From: Chrysochromulina tobinii
Lineage: Eukaryota > Haptophyta > Prymnesiales > Chrysochromulinaceae
DNA length: 21,298 bases
Assembly: GCA_001275005.1 (NCBI GenBank)
Contig: JWZX01002702.1
Location: forward strand, 1-21,298
Reading direction: 5' to 3'
Program-made: the position numbers and the translations under genes
Shown here: one piece after another, positions 1-8,457 of the stretch
How positions within the stretch are numbered: the first letter of the stretch is position 1
Layout: each line of letters starts with the position of its first letter
The notes under the pieces: generated by a model
What the model was told of the DNA's origin: nothing
Seen by the model: only the letters and a program-made list of their open reading frames with translations
Database searches by the model: none

Positions 1-123
1 CTCCTCCTCCTCCTCCTCCTTCTCCTCCATGGAGCCGTCGGCTGCTGCACCGGCCGCGGCCGCGGCCGCTGCCGAGGGCCCACGTTGAACGTGTCGGGCA
101 TGGGTGCGGCGGGGGACACTCAC
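1..123 (-). other. putative start of RecQ intron 1, with CTC/GAG simple repeat
   Basis: On the minus strand a consensus-like donor (GTGAGTGTCC, 123 down to 114) follows codon 224 exactly in phase 0, just where RecQ conservation stops. Beyond it the open frame would encode an Ala run and a Glu run, ending in a (CTC)n tract at 1-30 (GAG on the coding strand). No acceptor is visible, because the sequence runs off the window. The stretch could instead be a low-complexity coding insertion. Confidence 0.5.
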
Positions 124-795
124 CGCCACCTCCCAGAAGAGGTTGGGCCGGTCGGCCGAGGCGCTCAGCACCTTGGGAGAGCGCATCCCAAGCTGCCGAA
201 TGAGATCGTCGCGTACCCTTGGAGTTGCCGTGGCCGTCAGGGCCACGAGCGGCGGTACAGGCGGCGGCAGCGCCTTGCGCAGCTCGCCGACGCGCAGGTA
301 TTCTGGGCGGAACGAGTGACCCCACTGGCTTACACAGTGCGCCTCGTCCACCACTATGGCGGCGAGCCGCCCGCGTACGTGCAGTCTGCGCAGCACTGCC
401 GCGGTCGCCGGCGCCTGCAAACCCTCAGGCGTCAGGTACAGGAGCCTCGTCTCCGGCTCTCCATCCTCGGCCTTCAGATCGTCTAGGAGTTGCTGCTTGC
501 GCTCGGCACGCATGCTCGAGGTGAGCAGCGCCGCGGCGATGCCGCGATCATCAAGGCTGCGTACCTGGTCCTCTGCGAGCGCGAGCAGCGGCGTCACGAC
601 GACCGTGACTCCGCGCGAGCAGACGGCCGCCGATTGGTAGATGAAGCTCTTGCCGAAGCCCGTTGGCAGCACCGCGAGGCAGTCCTCGCCGCGGAGGAGC
701 GCAGCGCAGCCTTCAAGCTGAAGTGGCTTGGGCGTGAGATCGGGCCAGTGCAGACCGAGGACAGCCCAGAACTCTTTAGGCAGATCGTCGGTCAT
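1..795 (-). CDS. RecQ-family ATP-dependent DNA helicase, N-terminal part (3' end outside window)
   Basis: This is the N-terminal RecA-like helicase lobe of a RecQ enzyme, which unwinds DNA 3'-5' in recombination and replication-fork repair. It starts at the ATG at 795 (MTDDLPKEFW). Visible motifs: Q motif near residue 26; Walker A LPTGFGKS (43-50, Lys49); motif Ia around TPLLALAEDQV (68-78); DEAH box (150-153); the RecQ-specific aromatic-rich loop AHCVSQWGHSFRPEYLR (152-168); motif III TATAT (187-191); and RPNLFWEV (216-223), the usual end of the first lobe. The frame stays open to position 1, but family similarity stops at residue 224. A GTGAGT donor-like site sits there in phase 0, so the exon probably ends at 124. 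The alternative is an Ala/Glu-rich insertion. The second helicase lobe, RQC and HRDC regions are outside the window, so the RecQ subtype cannot be named. Confidence 0.93.
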   Translation of the reverse strand, partial: MTDDLPKEFWAVLGLHWPDLTPKPLQLEGCAALLRGEDCLAVLPTGFGKSFIYQSAAVCSRGVTVVVTPLLALAEDQVRSLDDRGIAAALLTSSMRAERKQQLLDDLKAEDGEPETRLLYLTPEGLQAPATAAVLRRLHVRGRLAAIVVDEAHCVSQWGHSFRPEYLRVGELRKALPPPVPPLVALTATATPRVRDDLIRQLGMRSPKVLSASADRPNLFWEVAVSVPRRTHARHVQRGPSAAAAAAAGAAADGSMEEKEEEEEE

Positions 796-1135
796 TCGGC
801 TTGCTTGTTCCCCGTGACCCCGCAACGAGCGCAACGAGCGCTGCATGCATTCACTCATCAGTCAGTAGGCGAGTACTGTGGTGAAGTTGGGGGACTTGGC
901 GTTGCTGGGGCGAGCTTGATTCCTTGGAGGGATGACGACCCCGGTTGATGAGCTTCGCGGTCCCGAAGTCGCGCGGGACCACTGCGGGACCTCGCGGTTA
1001 CCCCACACAAGCTGAACTGAAAAACGGGACGGCTAAGGGCGCCCAGGGGAGGCGCCCAGCAATGAGGGGGTATGAGCCCTTACGCCGCAAATTTTGTGCA
1101 CTCAACCCCCAAAAGGACTTTTCATCGCGATTCCC
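796..1135. promoter_or_regulatory. divergent intergenic region between RecQ and the orphan coiled-coil gene
   Basis: These 340 bases separate two divergent start codons and should hold both promoters. No clear TATA box is seen. A perfect inverted repeat with 7-bp arms (GGGCGCC / GGCGCCC) and a 7-nt loop lies at 1037-1057, about 80 bases before the plus-strand start. Several short open frames cross the region without convincing content. Confidence 0.4.
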
Positions 1136-1831
1136 ATGGACGTCCATCCATCTACATGTATCGCCGCCGTCGCGATGGATCCGACCTCGCCGGAATGTCC
1201 GACGGCCTCGCCGGAATGTCCGCGATATGCCGCCGAGACGCGTCGACAACGCTCCGCTGCTCACCAGGAGAGACGCATGCATGGAGAGGCCATTCGCCAG
1301 ATGACGGACCAGCAGAAATTAGATGCCAGGCGTAAGGTGCGGGACATGCTTCGCGGCAAGAGTCGGAAGGCCTGCTCACAGCGCTACAAGCACGAGCAGA
1401 TGATGTCGGCCATCGACCGAGCTAACGCTGCTTACACGAAGCACGCTCGGCAGTGCGCTTCCGAGCTGAGAGCGCTACCAGAAGACTGCCGCAGTGCCAA
1501 GGAGCAGCTGGCAAAGGCTCGGCACCAGCAGGCGCAGGCGGTGCGCTCCCACAAGGAAGTCGAAGTGGAGATTCGGAGCGAGGCGACGGCTGCGAAGGCG
1601 TCTCTGGCCAAGCGCGTGCACGATCAAATCTGGCGTGGCACACACCGAAGCAGCATACCTCCGGAGATGCTCGCCCAGATGCAACGGCTGGGCGTCGGAC
1701 CGTTCGCCTCGCCGGGCCTCAGTCGCAATCCCGCGGCCCTCTGCCCTTACCAGAACGCCCAGATCGCCGCGCTCGCAGCTATGGACGGGGATCTCAGTGA
1801 CGATTGGGAGGACGGGGATCTGAATACATGA
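1136..1831 (+). CDS. hypothetical basic coiled-coil protein, 231 aa
   Basis: I do not recognise this protein. The start at 1136 is the first ATG of the frame and has a good context (CCCATGG); the frame is open upstream without ATG. A short internal repeat, SPECP (18-22 and 25-29), comes from a 21-base near-tandem duplication at about 1182-1221. Residues 35-165 are rich in Arg, Lys, Gln, Glu and Ala with a helical, probably coiled-coil pattern, with clusters such as RRKVRDMLRGKSRK. A short segment around PPEMLAQMQRLGVGPF (175-190) follows, and the tail is acidic (DGDLSDDWEDGD, 217-228). There is no signal peptide or membrane segment. The basic body and acidic tail would fit a nucleic-acid or chromatin-associated protein, but that is inference. 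It is divergent from RecQ. Confidence 0.6.
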   Translation: MDVHPSTCIAAVAMDPTSPECPTASPECPRYAAETRRQRSAAHQERRMHGEAIRQMTDQQKLDARRKVRDMLRGKSRKACSQRYKHEQMMSAIDRANAAYTKHARQCASELRALPEDCRSAKEQLAKARHQQAQAVRSHKEVEVEIRSEATAAKASLAKRVHDQIWRGTHRSSIPPEMLAQMQRLGVGPFASPGLSRNPAALCPYQNAQIAALAAMDGDLSDDWEDGDLNT

Positions 1832-2180
1832 ATCACCACATACGTGTAGCGTCAGAGCAGGGACGCTGTGGCCTTAGTGCACCATACTATGCTGTCAGGT
1901 CCTCGGGCTTGGCGCGTTCGGTGAGGAGTATAGCTCATGATAAGTGAAGATCGGCGGAGGTTCCGCGTGCTTAGTGAACGGGACGAGCTGCAGCAAGCAC
2001 GACCCCACATCCAAGAGAGAGTGGAAGAAGAGACTGTATTCCCAGGATGCCGCACGCCGATCCCTGTCTGGGTGTTTCCGCTCGTCACGGCGCGATGTCA
2101 CAAAAACGGAAATCCAAGCGCCCGATTGGCCGCGTGGAGATCCTCGTTCTTTTTGCGCCCACTCACAAATTTTGCGTGAG
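1832..2180. other. intergenic region upstream of the HeH/MAN1-like gene
   Basis: About 350 bases. The downstream gene's frame is open through much of it but has no ATG before 2181, so part may be 5' UTR. I see no TATA box and no convincing extra gene. Confidence 0.4.
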
Positions 2181-4169
2181 ATGCAAGCGCAACCCAAGAC
2201 GATCGCGGACTACAAGAAGGCGCTAGCACGCCTCGGTGTTCCGCTTCCGGCCGGCACCACGAAAAAGGCCGACTACGAGGCGCTTTGGCTGTCAGCGGCG
2301 ACCAAGAAGGCTGCTTCGCCCCCTCTCAAGCCTCGCTTCGTCAATCCCAACGTGCCGCTCAGTATGCAAGAGGCCAATCTGAGAGCGACAACCTGCCCAA
2401 GCACATTCACGCAGCCTCCGTCAACACCAGCCACGCCAGCTTTCGAGCTGCCGGAGTACTCCTTTGCCAGTGCACCAGTGGAGGACGCGTCGCCGTCGCC
2501 TCCTCAGGTGATGGACAACCATTGGCTGCCCGCCGCGCCGTCGGCTGAGGTGCCCTGCGCCGATGAGGCTCGCACCCTCCAGAGAGAATCACCGAAGCAA
2601 CGCTCGCGCGTCCATTCCTCGAGCAAGGGAGCCACGGTGGCATCGTCACCTTGGCTGGTGCTGGTGGCTGCGATGCTAGTTGCTCTCGGTGGGGGAGGCT
2701 ACTGGATGTTGCCACAGTGCAACCTCGAGACTGGCGTAAGCGAGCCCGTGGGTATGGTCATGGCGCAGATCACTGAAGAAGCGGCAGATTTCATTGCGCC
2801 GGTGGCGGCCGTCGAGATTGAGAGCATCGCGGAGGCAGCACCCGCGGCTGCTGCGCAAGACAAGGCCGAAGAGGCGGCGGAAGACAAGGCCGCCGAAGAC
2901 AACGCTGAAGACAACGCCGAAGACAACGCCGAAGACAACGCTGAAGACAACGCTGAAGACAACGCCGAAGACACCGCCGAAGACAACGCCGAAGACAAGG
3001 CCGAAGACAGCGCCGAAGACAACGCCGAAGACAACGCCGAAAACAACGCCGAAGACAGCGCCGAAGACAACGCCGAAGACAACGCCGAAAACAACGCCGA
3101 AAACAACGCCGAAAAGGCGGCCAAGGAGGCCAAGGAGGTGTCTGCACTGGCGGTGACAGCGGTGGGACCGAGTGCTATCGATCATGCTGTGGACGAGGAG
3201 CCGGCGATCGCAACCGTCCCCGATGACGACCCTGAAGAGACACAGACGACGACGAGCGACGAGGCCATCGAGCTGCGCAGTCCCGAGGGCCGCGATGACG
3301 CCTTTTCGGCTGGTAAGTCCGCGTCCATCGCAATGGCAGTGGCCATTGTGCGTGCCGTGTCTGCTGCGGCGCATGCGGGTTTCGTCATGTGCTCCGAAGC
3401 AGCAGGCTGGGCGCTTCAGGCGGTAGCTCGCTCAGAGGGCGTGCAATGGCTGGCGGCTGCAGCGACCGAGTGCGCGTGGGCCCTTCTTCGCGCCTTCGTG
3501 AGCGCTGGCCTCGTCTTCGGAGCTTACGTGCTGCGCTGGGTCGCCCAGCTGCTCCAGCACGGACTACCGTGGATCGCACAGACCGCGCCCGTCGCGGCGC
3601 GCGGGCTGATTAGCATCGTCATCTTGCGGCCCGAGCTGCTCGGCGCGGCGATTGCGATGCTCGGCTCTCTTAGCTGCTTCCATCGCGCGTACCTATGGCA
3701 CAGGCGCTGGCGCGAGGCGCGCCGAGCTCAGCGCGCGGCGCAGGTCGATGCCGCGGCGCGCTGGGTGATAGGCGAGCTCAAGGCGCACTCGGAGCGTTGG
3801 ACGCCGATTTCGGGTGGCTGCACGCCGATCGCGCCCTCGGACCTGCGTGCACGCGTGCCGCACGCTGTGCTCGCGGACGGCTCGCTCTGGGGGCGCGTGA
3901 CCGCACGCGTGCGCTCGGACATGAGTGTGCGCGTCGTCCCGGGCGGCCACGACGGCATCTCGGCTGAGGAGGGATGGCTGTACGTCATGGGGGCGGCGGC
4001 GGTACAGGCACTCATCTCGCCCAGCGCGGGGCTGCGCTCGCCAACGTATGCCTTTTCGCCTCTGTTGGGGGGTACGCCGAAGACATCCGCATTTGCTGCC
4101 ACCTCGGCCTTCTCGCCGATGCTCCCCTCGCGCGTGGCAACGCCCCGCCCCATCGCCCCGGCCGCCTGA
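2181..4169 (+). CDS. HeH/LEM-like, MAN1/Src1-type inner nuclear membrane protein, 662 aa
   Basis: It starts at the first ATG of the frame, 2181. Residues 5-42 (TIADYKKALARLGV and following) resemble the SAP-like HeH fold of fungal Heh1/Heh2 (Src1), a relative of the LEM domain that faces chromatin. A Pro/Ser-rich linker follows, then a transmembrane segment at about 157-177. An acidic region contains 18 AEDN-type tetrapeptides (238-309). Several amphipathic or hydrophobic stretches (380-465) precede a second membrane segment at about 476-500. After a basic stretch (HRRWREARRAQR), residues 524-605 resemble the MAN1-Src1p C-terminal winged helix, including LWGRVTARVRSD and a trailing GWLYVM. 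The order HeH, TM, luminal region, TM, MSC is diagnostic of this family, which tethers chromatin at the nuclear envelope and, in yeast, takes part in pore-complex quality control. By family topology the repeat would face the perinuclear space. The C-terminus has paired AFSPLL/AFSPML motifs of unknown meaning. Confidence 0.72.
   Translation: MQAQPKTIADYKKALARLGVPLPAGTTKKADYEALWLSAATKKAASPPLKPRFVNPNVPLSMQEANLRATTCPSTFTQPPSTPATPAFELPEYSFASAPVEDASPSPPQVMDNHWLPAAPSAEVPCADEARTLQRESPKQRSRVHSSSKGATVASSPWLVLVAAMLVALGGGGYWMLPQCNLETGVSEPVGMVMAQITEEAADFIAPVAAVEIESIAEAAPAAAAQDKAEEAAEDKAAEDNAEDNAEDNAEDNAEDNAEDNAEDTAEDNAEDKAEDSAEDNAEDNAENNAEDSAEDNAEDNAENNAENNAEKAAKEAKEVSALAVTAVGPSAIDHAVDEEPAIATVPDDDPEETQTTTSDEAIELRSPEGRDDAFSAGKSASIAMAVAIVRAVSAAAHAGFVMCSEAAGWALQAVARSEGVQWLAAAATECAWALLRAFVSAGLVFGAYVLRWVAQLLQHGLPWIAQTAPVAARGLISIVILRPELLGAAIAMLGSLSCFHRAYLWHRRWREARRAQRAAQVDAAARWVIGELKAHSERWTPISGGCTPIAPSDLRARVPHAVLADGSLWGRVTARVRSDMSVRVVPGGHDGISAEEGWLYVMGAAAVQALISPSAGLRSPTYAFSPLLGGTPKTSAFAATSAFSPMLPSRVATPRPIAPAA
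2892..3107 (+). repeat. 12-bp minisatellite, 18 in-frame copies encoding AEDN-type units
   Basis: Eighteen head-to-tail copies of a 12-base unit, consensus GCCGAAGACAAC, encode Ala-Glu-Asp-Asn with variants AEDK, AEDT, AEDS and AENN. It is wholly in frame within the HeH/MAN1-like gene. Substitutions between copies show it is not brand new, and copy number may vary between strains. The repeat keeps several other frames open and so creates long spurious ORFs. Confidence 0.97.
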
Positions 4170-4953
4170 GGGGAGCGTTGCTGCTGCTGCTTCATGGTCG
4201 CTGCTGCGTGGCCTCGCAAGACGCGAGGGCAGCGCGCATGTCACGCGCAGGTGGGGATGTACTACGGACCCGACTACAAGTTCGGCCTGTCGAAGCGCCG
4301 CCAGGGATGTGGGATCTAGGGTTGCTTGATGCATGGGGGTCGGAAAGGAAAGTGGTGAAGACGGCGGGTGAAGCTGACGACGGTCGGAACGAGAGCCCTA
4401 CGGCTACGCGGCACAAGCGTGTGCGACGGATGCACGGGGCCGTGGTGCGAGCCGCGGGGCTGGAAGGGGGGGGCTCATGATAAGATTCGAATCATGTTGG
4501 GCACTGAGGCGGACCAAGACCCACTTCATACTAAGTACCTACAGAGACGTCAGAGAGAGCGAGTCAGCGAAGAGTTGGCAACGTAGCTCAAGTAGGAGCA
4601 GATATATCTGCTGGAAGTGGTTCAACTGCTTGGAGTTTGGAAGACAGGTTGCCATTTCAGGTAATGGAGAATTTTCCTAGAAAATCGGATCCGTCATCGA
4701 GGCGGCCGGGGTCAATAGCATGTCGCTAGAAAGTACACTGGAGAAAATCCGTGGGTCACGAGAAATTTATTTCGTCATGATTTAACCGTCAAAGGCGGCA
4801 ACGGCCGCGCTCGTTGAGCGCTCAAGCCTCAACGATCAACGACCAATCGAGCGCTCGGGTCCCCGTCCGATATCGATTGGCGTTTTGTGGACTGCCCAGG
4901 CGCGCCGTCCCCAAAGCGGACTTACGACGTGTTAGCCAGGTGCTGTCAGCACG
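4170..4953. other. 784-bp intergenic region before the NEK kinase
   Basis: No convincing gene. Short open frames here (for example 4368-4586) look random. A local dyad lies at 4476-4496 (CATGAT arms around the palindrome GATTCGAATC). The last 140 bases hold palindromes and a CCAAT motif, listed separately. Confidence 0.5.
4814..4857. promoter_or_regulatory. candidate promoter elements: two GAGCGCTC palindromes around CCAAT
   Basis: TTGAGCGCTCAA (4814-4825) is a perfect 12-bp palindrome and CGAGCGCTCG (4848-4857) a perfect 10-bp one. They share the core GAGCGCTC 33 bases apart, with CCAAT at 4843-4847 between them. The block lies about 100-140 bases upstream of the kinase ATG. No protein that binds this core is known to me in this group. 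Confidence 0.35.
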
Positions 4954-6771
4954 ATGGCCAGCTCATACCAAGAGCTAAACTGCATCGGTCGAGGCACGCA
5001 GGGCTCTGTCTACACGGTGCGGCACCTCGAGGAGAGCGTCACGTACGTGCTCAAGCGCATGCATATTGCTGAGAGCGAGCAAAGGCGCGCGGCGCTGCTC
5101 GAGGCGGAGACCCTGCAGCGGCTTCAGCACCCCGGTGTCGTCGGCTACCGCGACACCTTTGTGGACGGCGAGTACCTCTCGCTCGTCATGGAGTACTGCG
5201 AGGGCGGTGACCTCGCGTCGCGGATTGCGGCGAACCGTGATCGGCCGTTCGCAGAGGAGCAGATCCTACAATGGGTTGCGCAGCTTGCCCTCGCGCTGCA
5301 TCACGTGCACGAGCGCGGCGTGCTCCACCGCGACCTGAAGACGCAGAACGTCTTCCTCACGGCAGCAGGCCAGATCAAGCTCGGTGACTTTGGCATCGCG
5401 AAGCAGATCGCACCGCAGTCGGCGCCGACGCTCTCCGGGGCTCTGACTGCCACGTGTGTGGGCACGCCCTACTACATGTCACCCGAGCTCTTCCGCGGCG
5501 AGGCGTACGGCGGCAAGTCGGACGCATGGGCGCTCGGCTGCGTGCTCTTCGAACTCGTCGCACGCCGGCGAGCCTTTCAGTCGCCCAACCTCAACTCGCT
5601 CTCTGTCAAGGTGATGCGCGGCGAGCACGGGCCGCTGCCGCCGTGCTACTCGAGCAGCCTGCACGACCTCGTGCGCTCGCTCCTCGCCGTACAGCCCTCG
5701 AACCGCCCCTCGATCAGCAGCCTGCTCAGCCATCCGATGCTGCGCCGCCACGTGGTCGCATTCGGCGACGCGACGCTCGGTCCGCACGGAGAGGCGGCGC
5801 AGCTCGCACACGCGGCGCTCGCGGCGCTTCGTAGCCAGCTGCTCGCGCTCGGCCTCTATGTGGGCACTTCGGGCTCGTCGACATCGCGATCGTCGATCGC
5901 GGCCGCGGCTGCGGAGGAGGTTCGTATAGAGGAGGCTATGTGGAAGCTCGACGAGGAGCGGCGGTGGCGGCAGCGCGAGAGGCGCGCGTGTCGCGCCCTT
6001 GGGCCCTCGAGCAGCCAGGCCCAGTATGCCGTCTCCGAGGGCGGCGGCGCAGCTGGCGTTAGCGTGCACTCGAAACCCATGCTCTCGCCAAAGCCGTCCC
6101 CTTCTCTACTCTCGCCGCCGCCGCCCCTCCCTTACGAATCAAACGCGGACGCCGCCCTCGATTGGGTGGGCGGCGACAGCACCTTCCGCGAACAATTCAG
6201 CCTGTCGCGCAAGATGCATGCCGGCGTCGGCGGCTCCGGGGCGGCCGGCGCCATGCCTTCGATCCCCGAGCAGCCGACACAGTACGGTCGGCGCGCGGGG
6301 GAGCCCCGCTCCGCGCGCGCCCCCTCGTTCGAACGCGTGTCCTCGTTCGAAGTCTCTCGTGAAGGGGGGATCCGGGACGAGCTCGAGGCGGCGAGCTTGA
6401 GGCTGCGCGACGGGCTCACGGCCGGCCGTTTCGACTTCCCCACAGAGCCCTTCCCCACAACCGGCCGGTTCGACTTCCCCCGACTCGAGGAAGGGCTCAC
6501 CGCTGCCCGATTCGAGTGGCCCATGGTCGAGGATGAGGCGGCGGTGGAGCGCGCAGCGCACGCGGCCTCGGAGTATGGGCCTATCTACGCCTCACCTGTG
6601 CTACTGCCGCCCGCGTTCAGTGCATTCGGCGTCTTGCAGCCGCCCGAGCTGACGCTATCTGCCCTTGATGCTCTGGACCTACCGGCAAGTGCCTACGACA
6701 GCGCCTTTGCGATGGTCGATCGGTTGCAAGCTGAGAGTGCGGCCGATGCGGCGCCCACAGCCATCCACGAC

Positions 6772-6803
<32 letters not shown>

Positions 6804-7125
6804 CCTGAGCCTCGCCTCGCCCATGGGCATGGGCGCCTCGCCCATGCCAATCAACTCGTCGCCAATGCCCCTGAGCGCCGACAACAACTACTACAACCAG
6901 TCGGCGAAGGACCGTGTGCTTGCGCGACGAGAGAGTCGCAAACTCGCCGAGGCGGCCGCACGTGAGGACGAGCTGCTACATGCACGCCAGCGGTACTTTC
7001 AGGAGCGCGTGCTCGCTGACTATGCGCAACGCACCCAGTACCAGGGCCACCTGGGTCCGAGCCTCGTGCTTCCGGATCGGCCGCTGCCCATATTGCCGCC
7101 GCGCTCGCCAATGCTGCGAGCCTGA
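4954..7125 (+). CDS. NIMA-related (NEK) serine/threonine protein kinase, 723 aa
   Basis: The N-terminal kinase domain (about 5-265) is complete: glycine loop IGRGTQGSVY (11-20), ATP-binding Lys34, catalytic loop HRDLKTQN (125-132, Asp127), GDFGIAK (144-150), activation-segment end CVGTPYYMSPE (168-178), and an RPS motif near 251. LHRDLKTQNVFL and LGDFGIAK are typical of NEK kinases, which act in mitosis, centrosomes and cilia. The start at 4954 is fixed by an in-frame TAG at 4933-4935. The tail (270-723) is low complexity: a short charged helix (about 322-347), a Ser/Pro region, three RF[DE][FW]P motifs (491-523), a polyproline run near 608, SPM repeats, and a final charged helix (about 651-695) that may be a coiled coil. 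NEKs often carry C-terminal coiled coils for dimerisation. The NEK subfamily cannot be set by eye. Confidence 0.95.
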
Positions 7126-7416
7126 GGCATTGGTGGTGCCTCGGCAGTGAACCGAGCACCGTACAATTGTATACCCAGAGATGTCCAGCGAGATGGCTCG
7201 CAACCTGAAACGAGAGAGAGAGAGCATGAAATCAGACAGAGGCGAGAGGGGATTCTAAGCGTCAAAGGTGATGGCCGTTCACGTGCCGAATCGCGTCGTC
7301 TCGGTCACTTTTTGCGGGACTGCGAGGGCTTCACAGAGGACTCCCTCCTTCTTCCTCTCGGCTCCTCGCGAACCTATTCCTCGTGCCGCGAGCGAAAATT
7401 GGCATTCAGCTCGCAA

Positions 7417-8007
7417 ATGCCGCTCATCTGCATTGGCCCCGTGTGCATCCCGGTGACGGCATTCATGCCGATCATCCTCTTCCTTTGCAAGCCAATCTGG
7501 GTGCGACTGCCGCCGCACGTGCAGTCGGCCCTCAGGACGCGGTACGAGGGCCTGCAGTCGTATCTGCAGCGCACGGTGTGGGATCGGATCGGCTGGACAG
7601 CCAAACACCTAGCAAAGGAGAAGAAGGACGACGTCAAGCCTGCCGTGACCGCTGGATACGAGCTGAAGGCCGGCATGGGCGGTGTGGTTAGTCTGCACTC
7701 GGACGCCGACTGGAGTGCAGCGCTGCAGCTTACCAAGGACTCGAACGTGGCCATGGTCGTCGACTTCACCGCCGTGTGGTGCGGCCCGTGCCAGCGCATC
7801 GCGCCACTCTTTGCGGAGCTCGCGCAGCAGCACGGGAACGCGCTATTCGTCAAGGTGGACGTGGACGAGCTCGAGGACGTGATGCACTCGTGCGAGGTGC
7901 TGGCCATGCCCACCTTTCAGATCTACAAGGGGGGTGAGAAGGTCGACACGCTCACCGGCGCGAACGAGAAGAAGCTCGTGGATATGGTGACCGAGCATTT
8001 GTCTTGA
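7417..8007 (+). CDS. membrane-anchored thioredoxin-domain protein, 196 aa
   Basis: The start at 7417 is the first ATG of a frame that is open further upstream without ATG; the 291 bases between it and the kinase stop hold no other convincing gene. Residues 1-29 are Cys-rich and hydrophobic (MPLICIGPVCIPV onward) and look like a membrane anchor. They loosely recall the N-terminus of the small UPF0729 (C18orf32) family, but this is tentative. A charged linker (30-88) leads to a full thioredoxin domain (about 90-196): VVDFTAVWCGPCQRIAP with the redox-active CGPC at 122-125, VKVDVDE (145-151), and MPTF with cis-Pro165. Thioredoxins reduce protein disulfides. CGPC is the classical reducing motif, unlike CGHC of PDI, which favours the domain facing the cytosol or an organelle matrix. 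No plastid transit peptide is evident from this start. Confidence 0.9.
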   Translation: MPLICIGPVCIPVTAFMPIILFLCKPIWVRLPPHVQSALRTRYEGLQSYLQRTVWDRIGWTAKHLAKEKKDDVKPAVTAGYELKAGMGGVVSLHSDADWSAALQLTKDSNVAMVVDFTAVWCGPCQRIAPLFAELAQQHGNALFVKVDVDELEDVMHSCEVLAMPTFQIYKGGEKVDTLTGANEKKLVDMVTEHLS

Positions 8008-8457
8008 GAGCGTAAAGCGCACCGTGGACTGTGCCGGCTGCCGCGCGCGGGCGCGCGGGGCAGTGCATTGCCTCGGGCTGTCCTCCGCTCCGGGCGTAGA
8101 TCAACAGATCCAACTTACTAACACCGTCCCATTCTTTTCAACAAAATCGGAAGAATGAACACGACAATGCCATTTGGGGCTTTTTCATTCGCGCTCTATG
8201 GGACCACATGCTAAACTATGCTAAAACGGTCCATGCGCGCACCGCGCCAATTTGTGTGGCCGTTGCTCTCCATGGGCTCGGGTCCGACGACTACAGAGTA
8301 CAGCTAATCTCTCGTCGCCCGCAGTAAGCTAAGGCGGCCTAAAGGCGATTATCTCGCCGTGCGAGTCAACGGTAACTCGGTAAGGGGCGGACGGTGATGT
8401 TACATCAGGTGGTGTTCTGTACATCTCCGCCTGTACCGCTACGTCGCCTCGGACGTC
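8008..8457. other. intergenic region between the convergent thioredoxin and hydroxylase genes
   Basis: 450 bases between two convergent genes, so mainly 3' flanks. It holds a GC-only hairpin at 8041-8058 and an interrupted palindrome TGATGT-T-ACATCA at 8395-8407. A TACTAAC heptamer near 8119 with a pyrimidine tract is present, but no exon continues from it. No other gene is visible. Confidence 0.5.
8041..8058. repeat. GC-only hairpin 34 nt after the thioredoxin stop
   Basis: CCGCGCGC and GCGCGCGG form a perfect dyad around GG (7-bp arms with a 4-nt loop if folded as RNA). It lies in the predicted 3' UTR. Confidence 0.5.

Noticed and set aside
2676-3374. Minus-strand open frames with FGVVFGVV-like repeats
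   Set aside because: They arise because the 12-bp AEDN repeat has no stop in several frames. The plus-strand frame alone has flanking domains.
1933-4484. Shared 12-mer GCTCATGATAAG at about 1933 and 4473
   Set aside because: A single 12-base match within 21 kb is expected by chance; the flanks differ.
4368-4586. Short plus-strand open frames in the 784-bp intergenic region
   Set aside because: Short, overlapping in different frames, and without conserved features.
8112-8160. TACTAAC branch-point-like motif with a pyrimidine tract
   Set aside because: No coding exon follows on the plus strand, and the thioredoxin domain is already complete before it.
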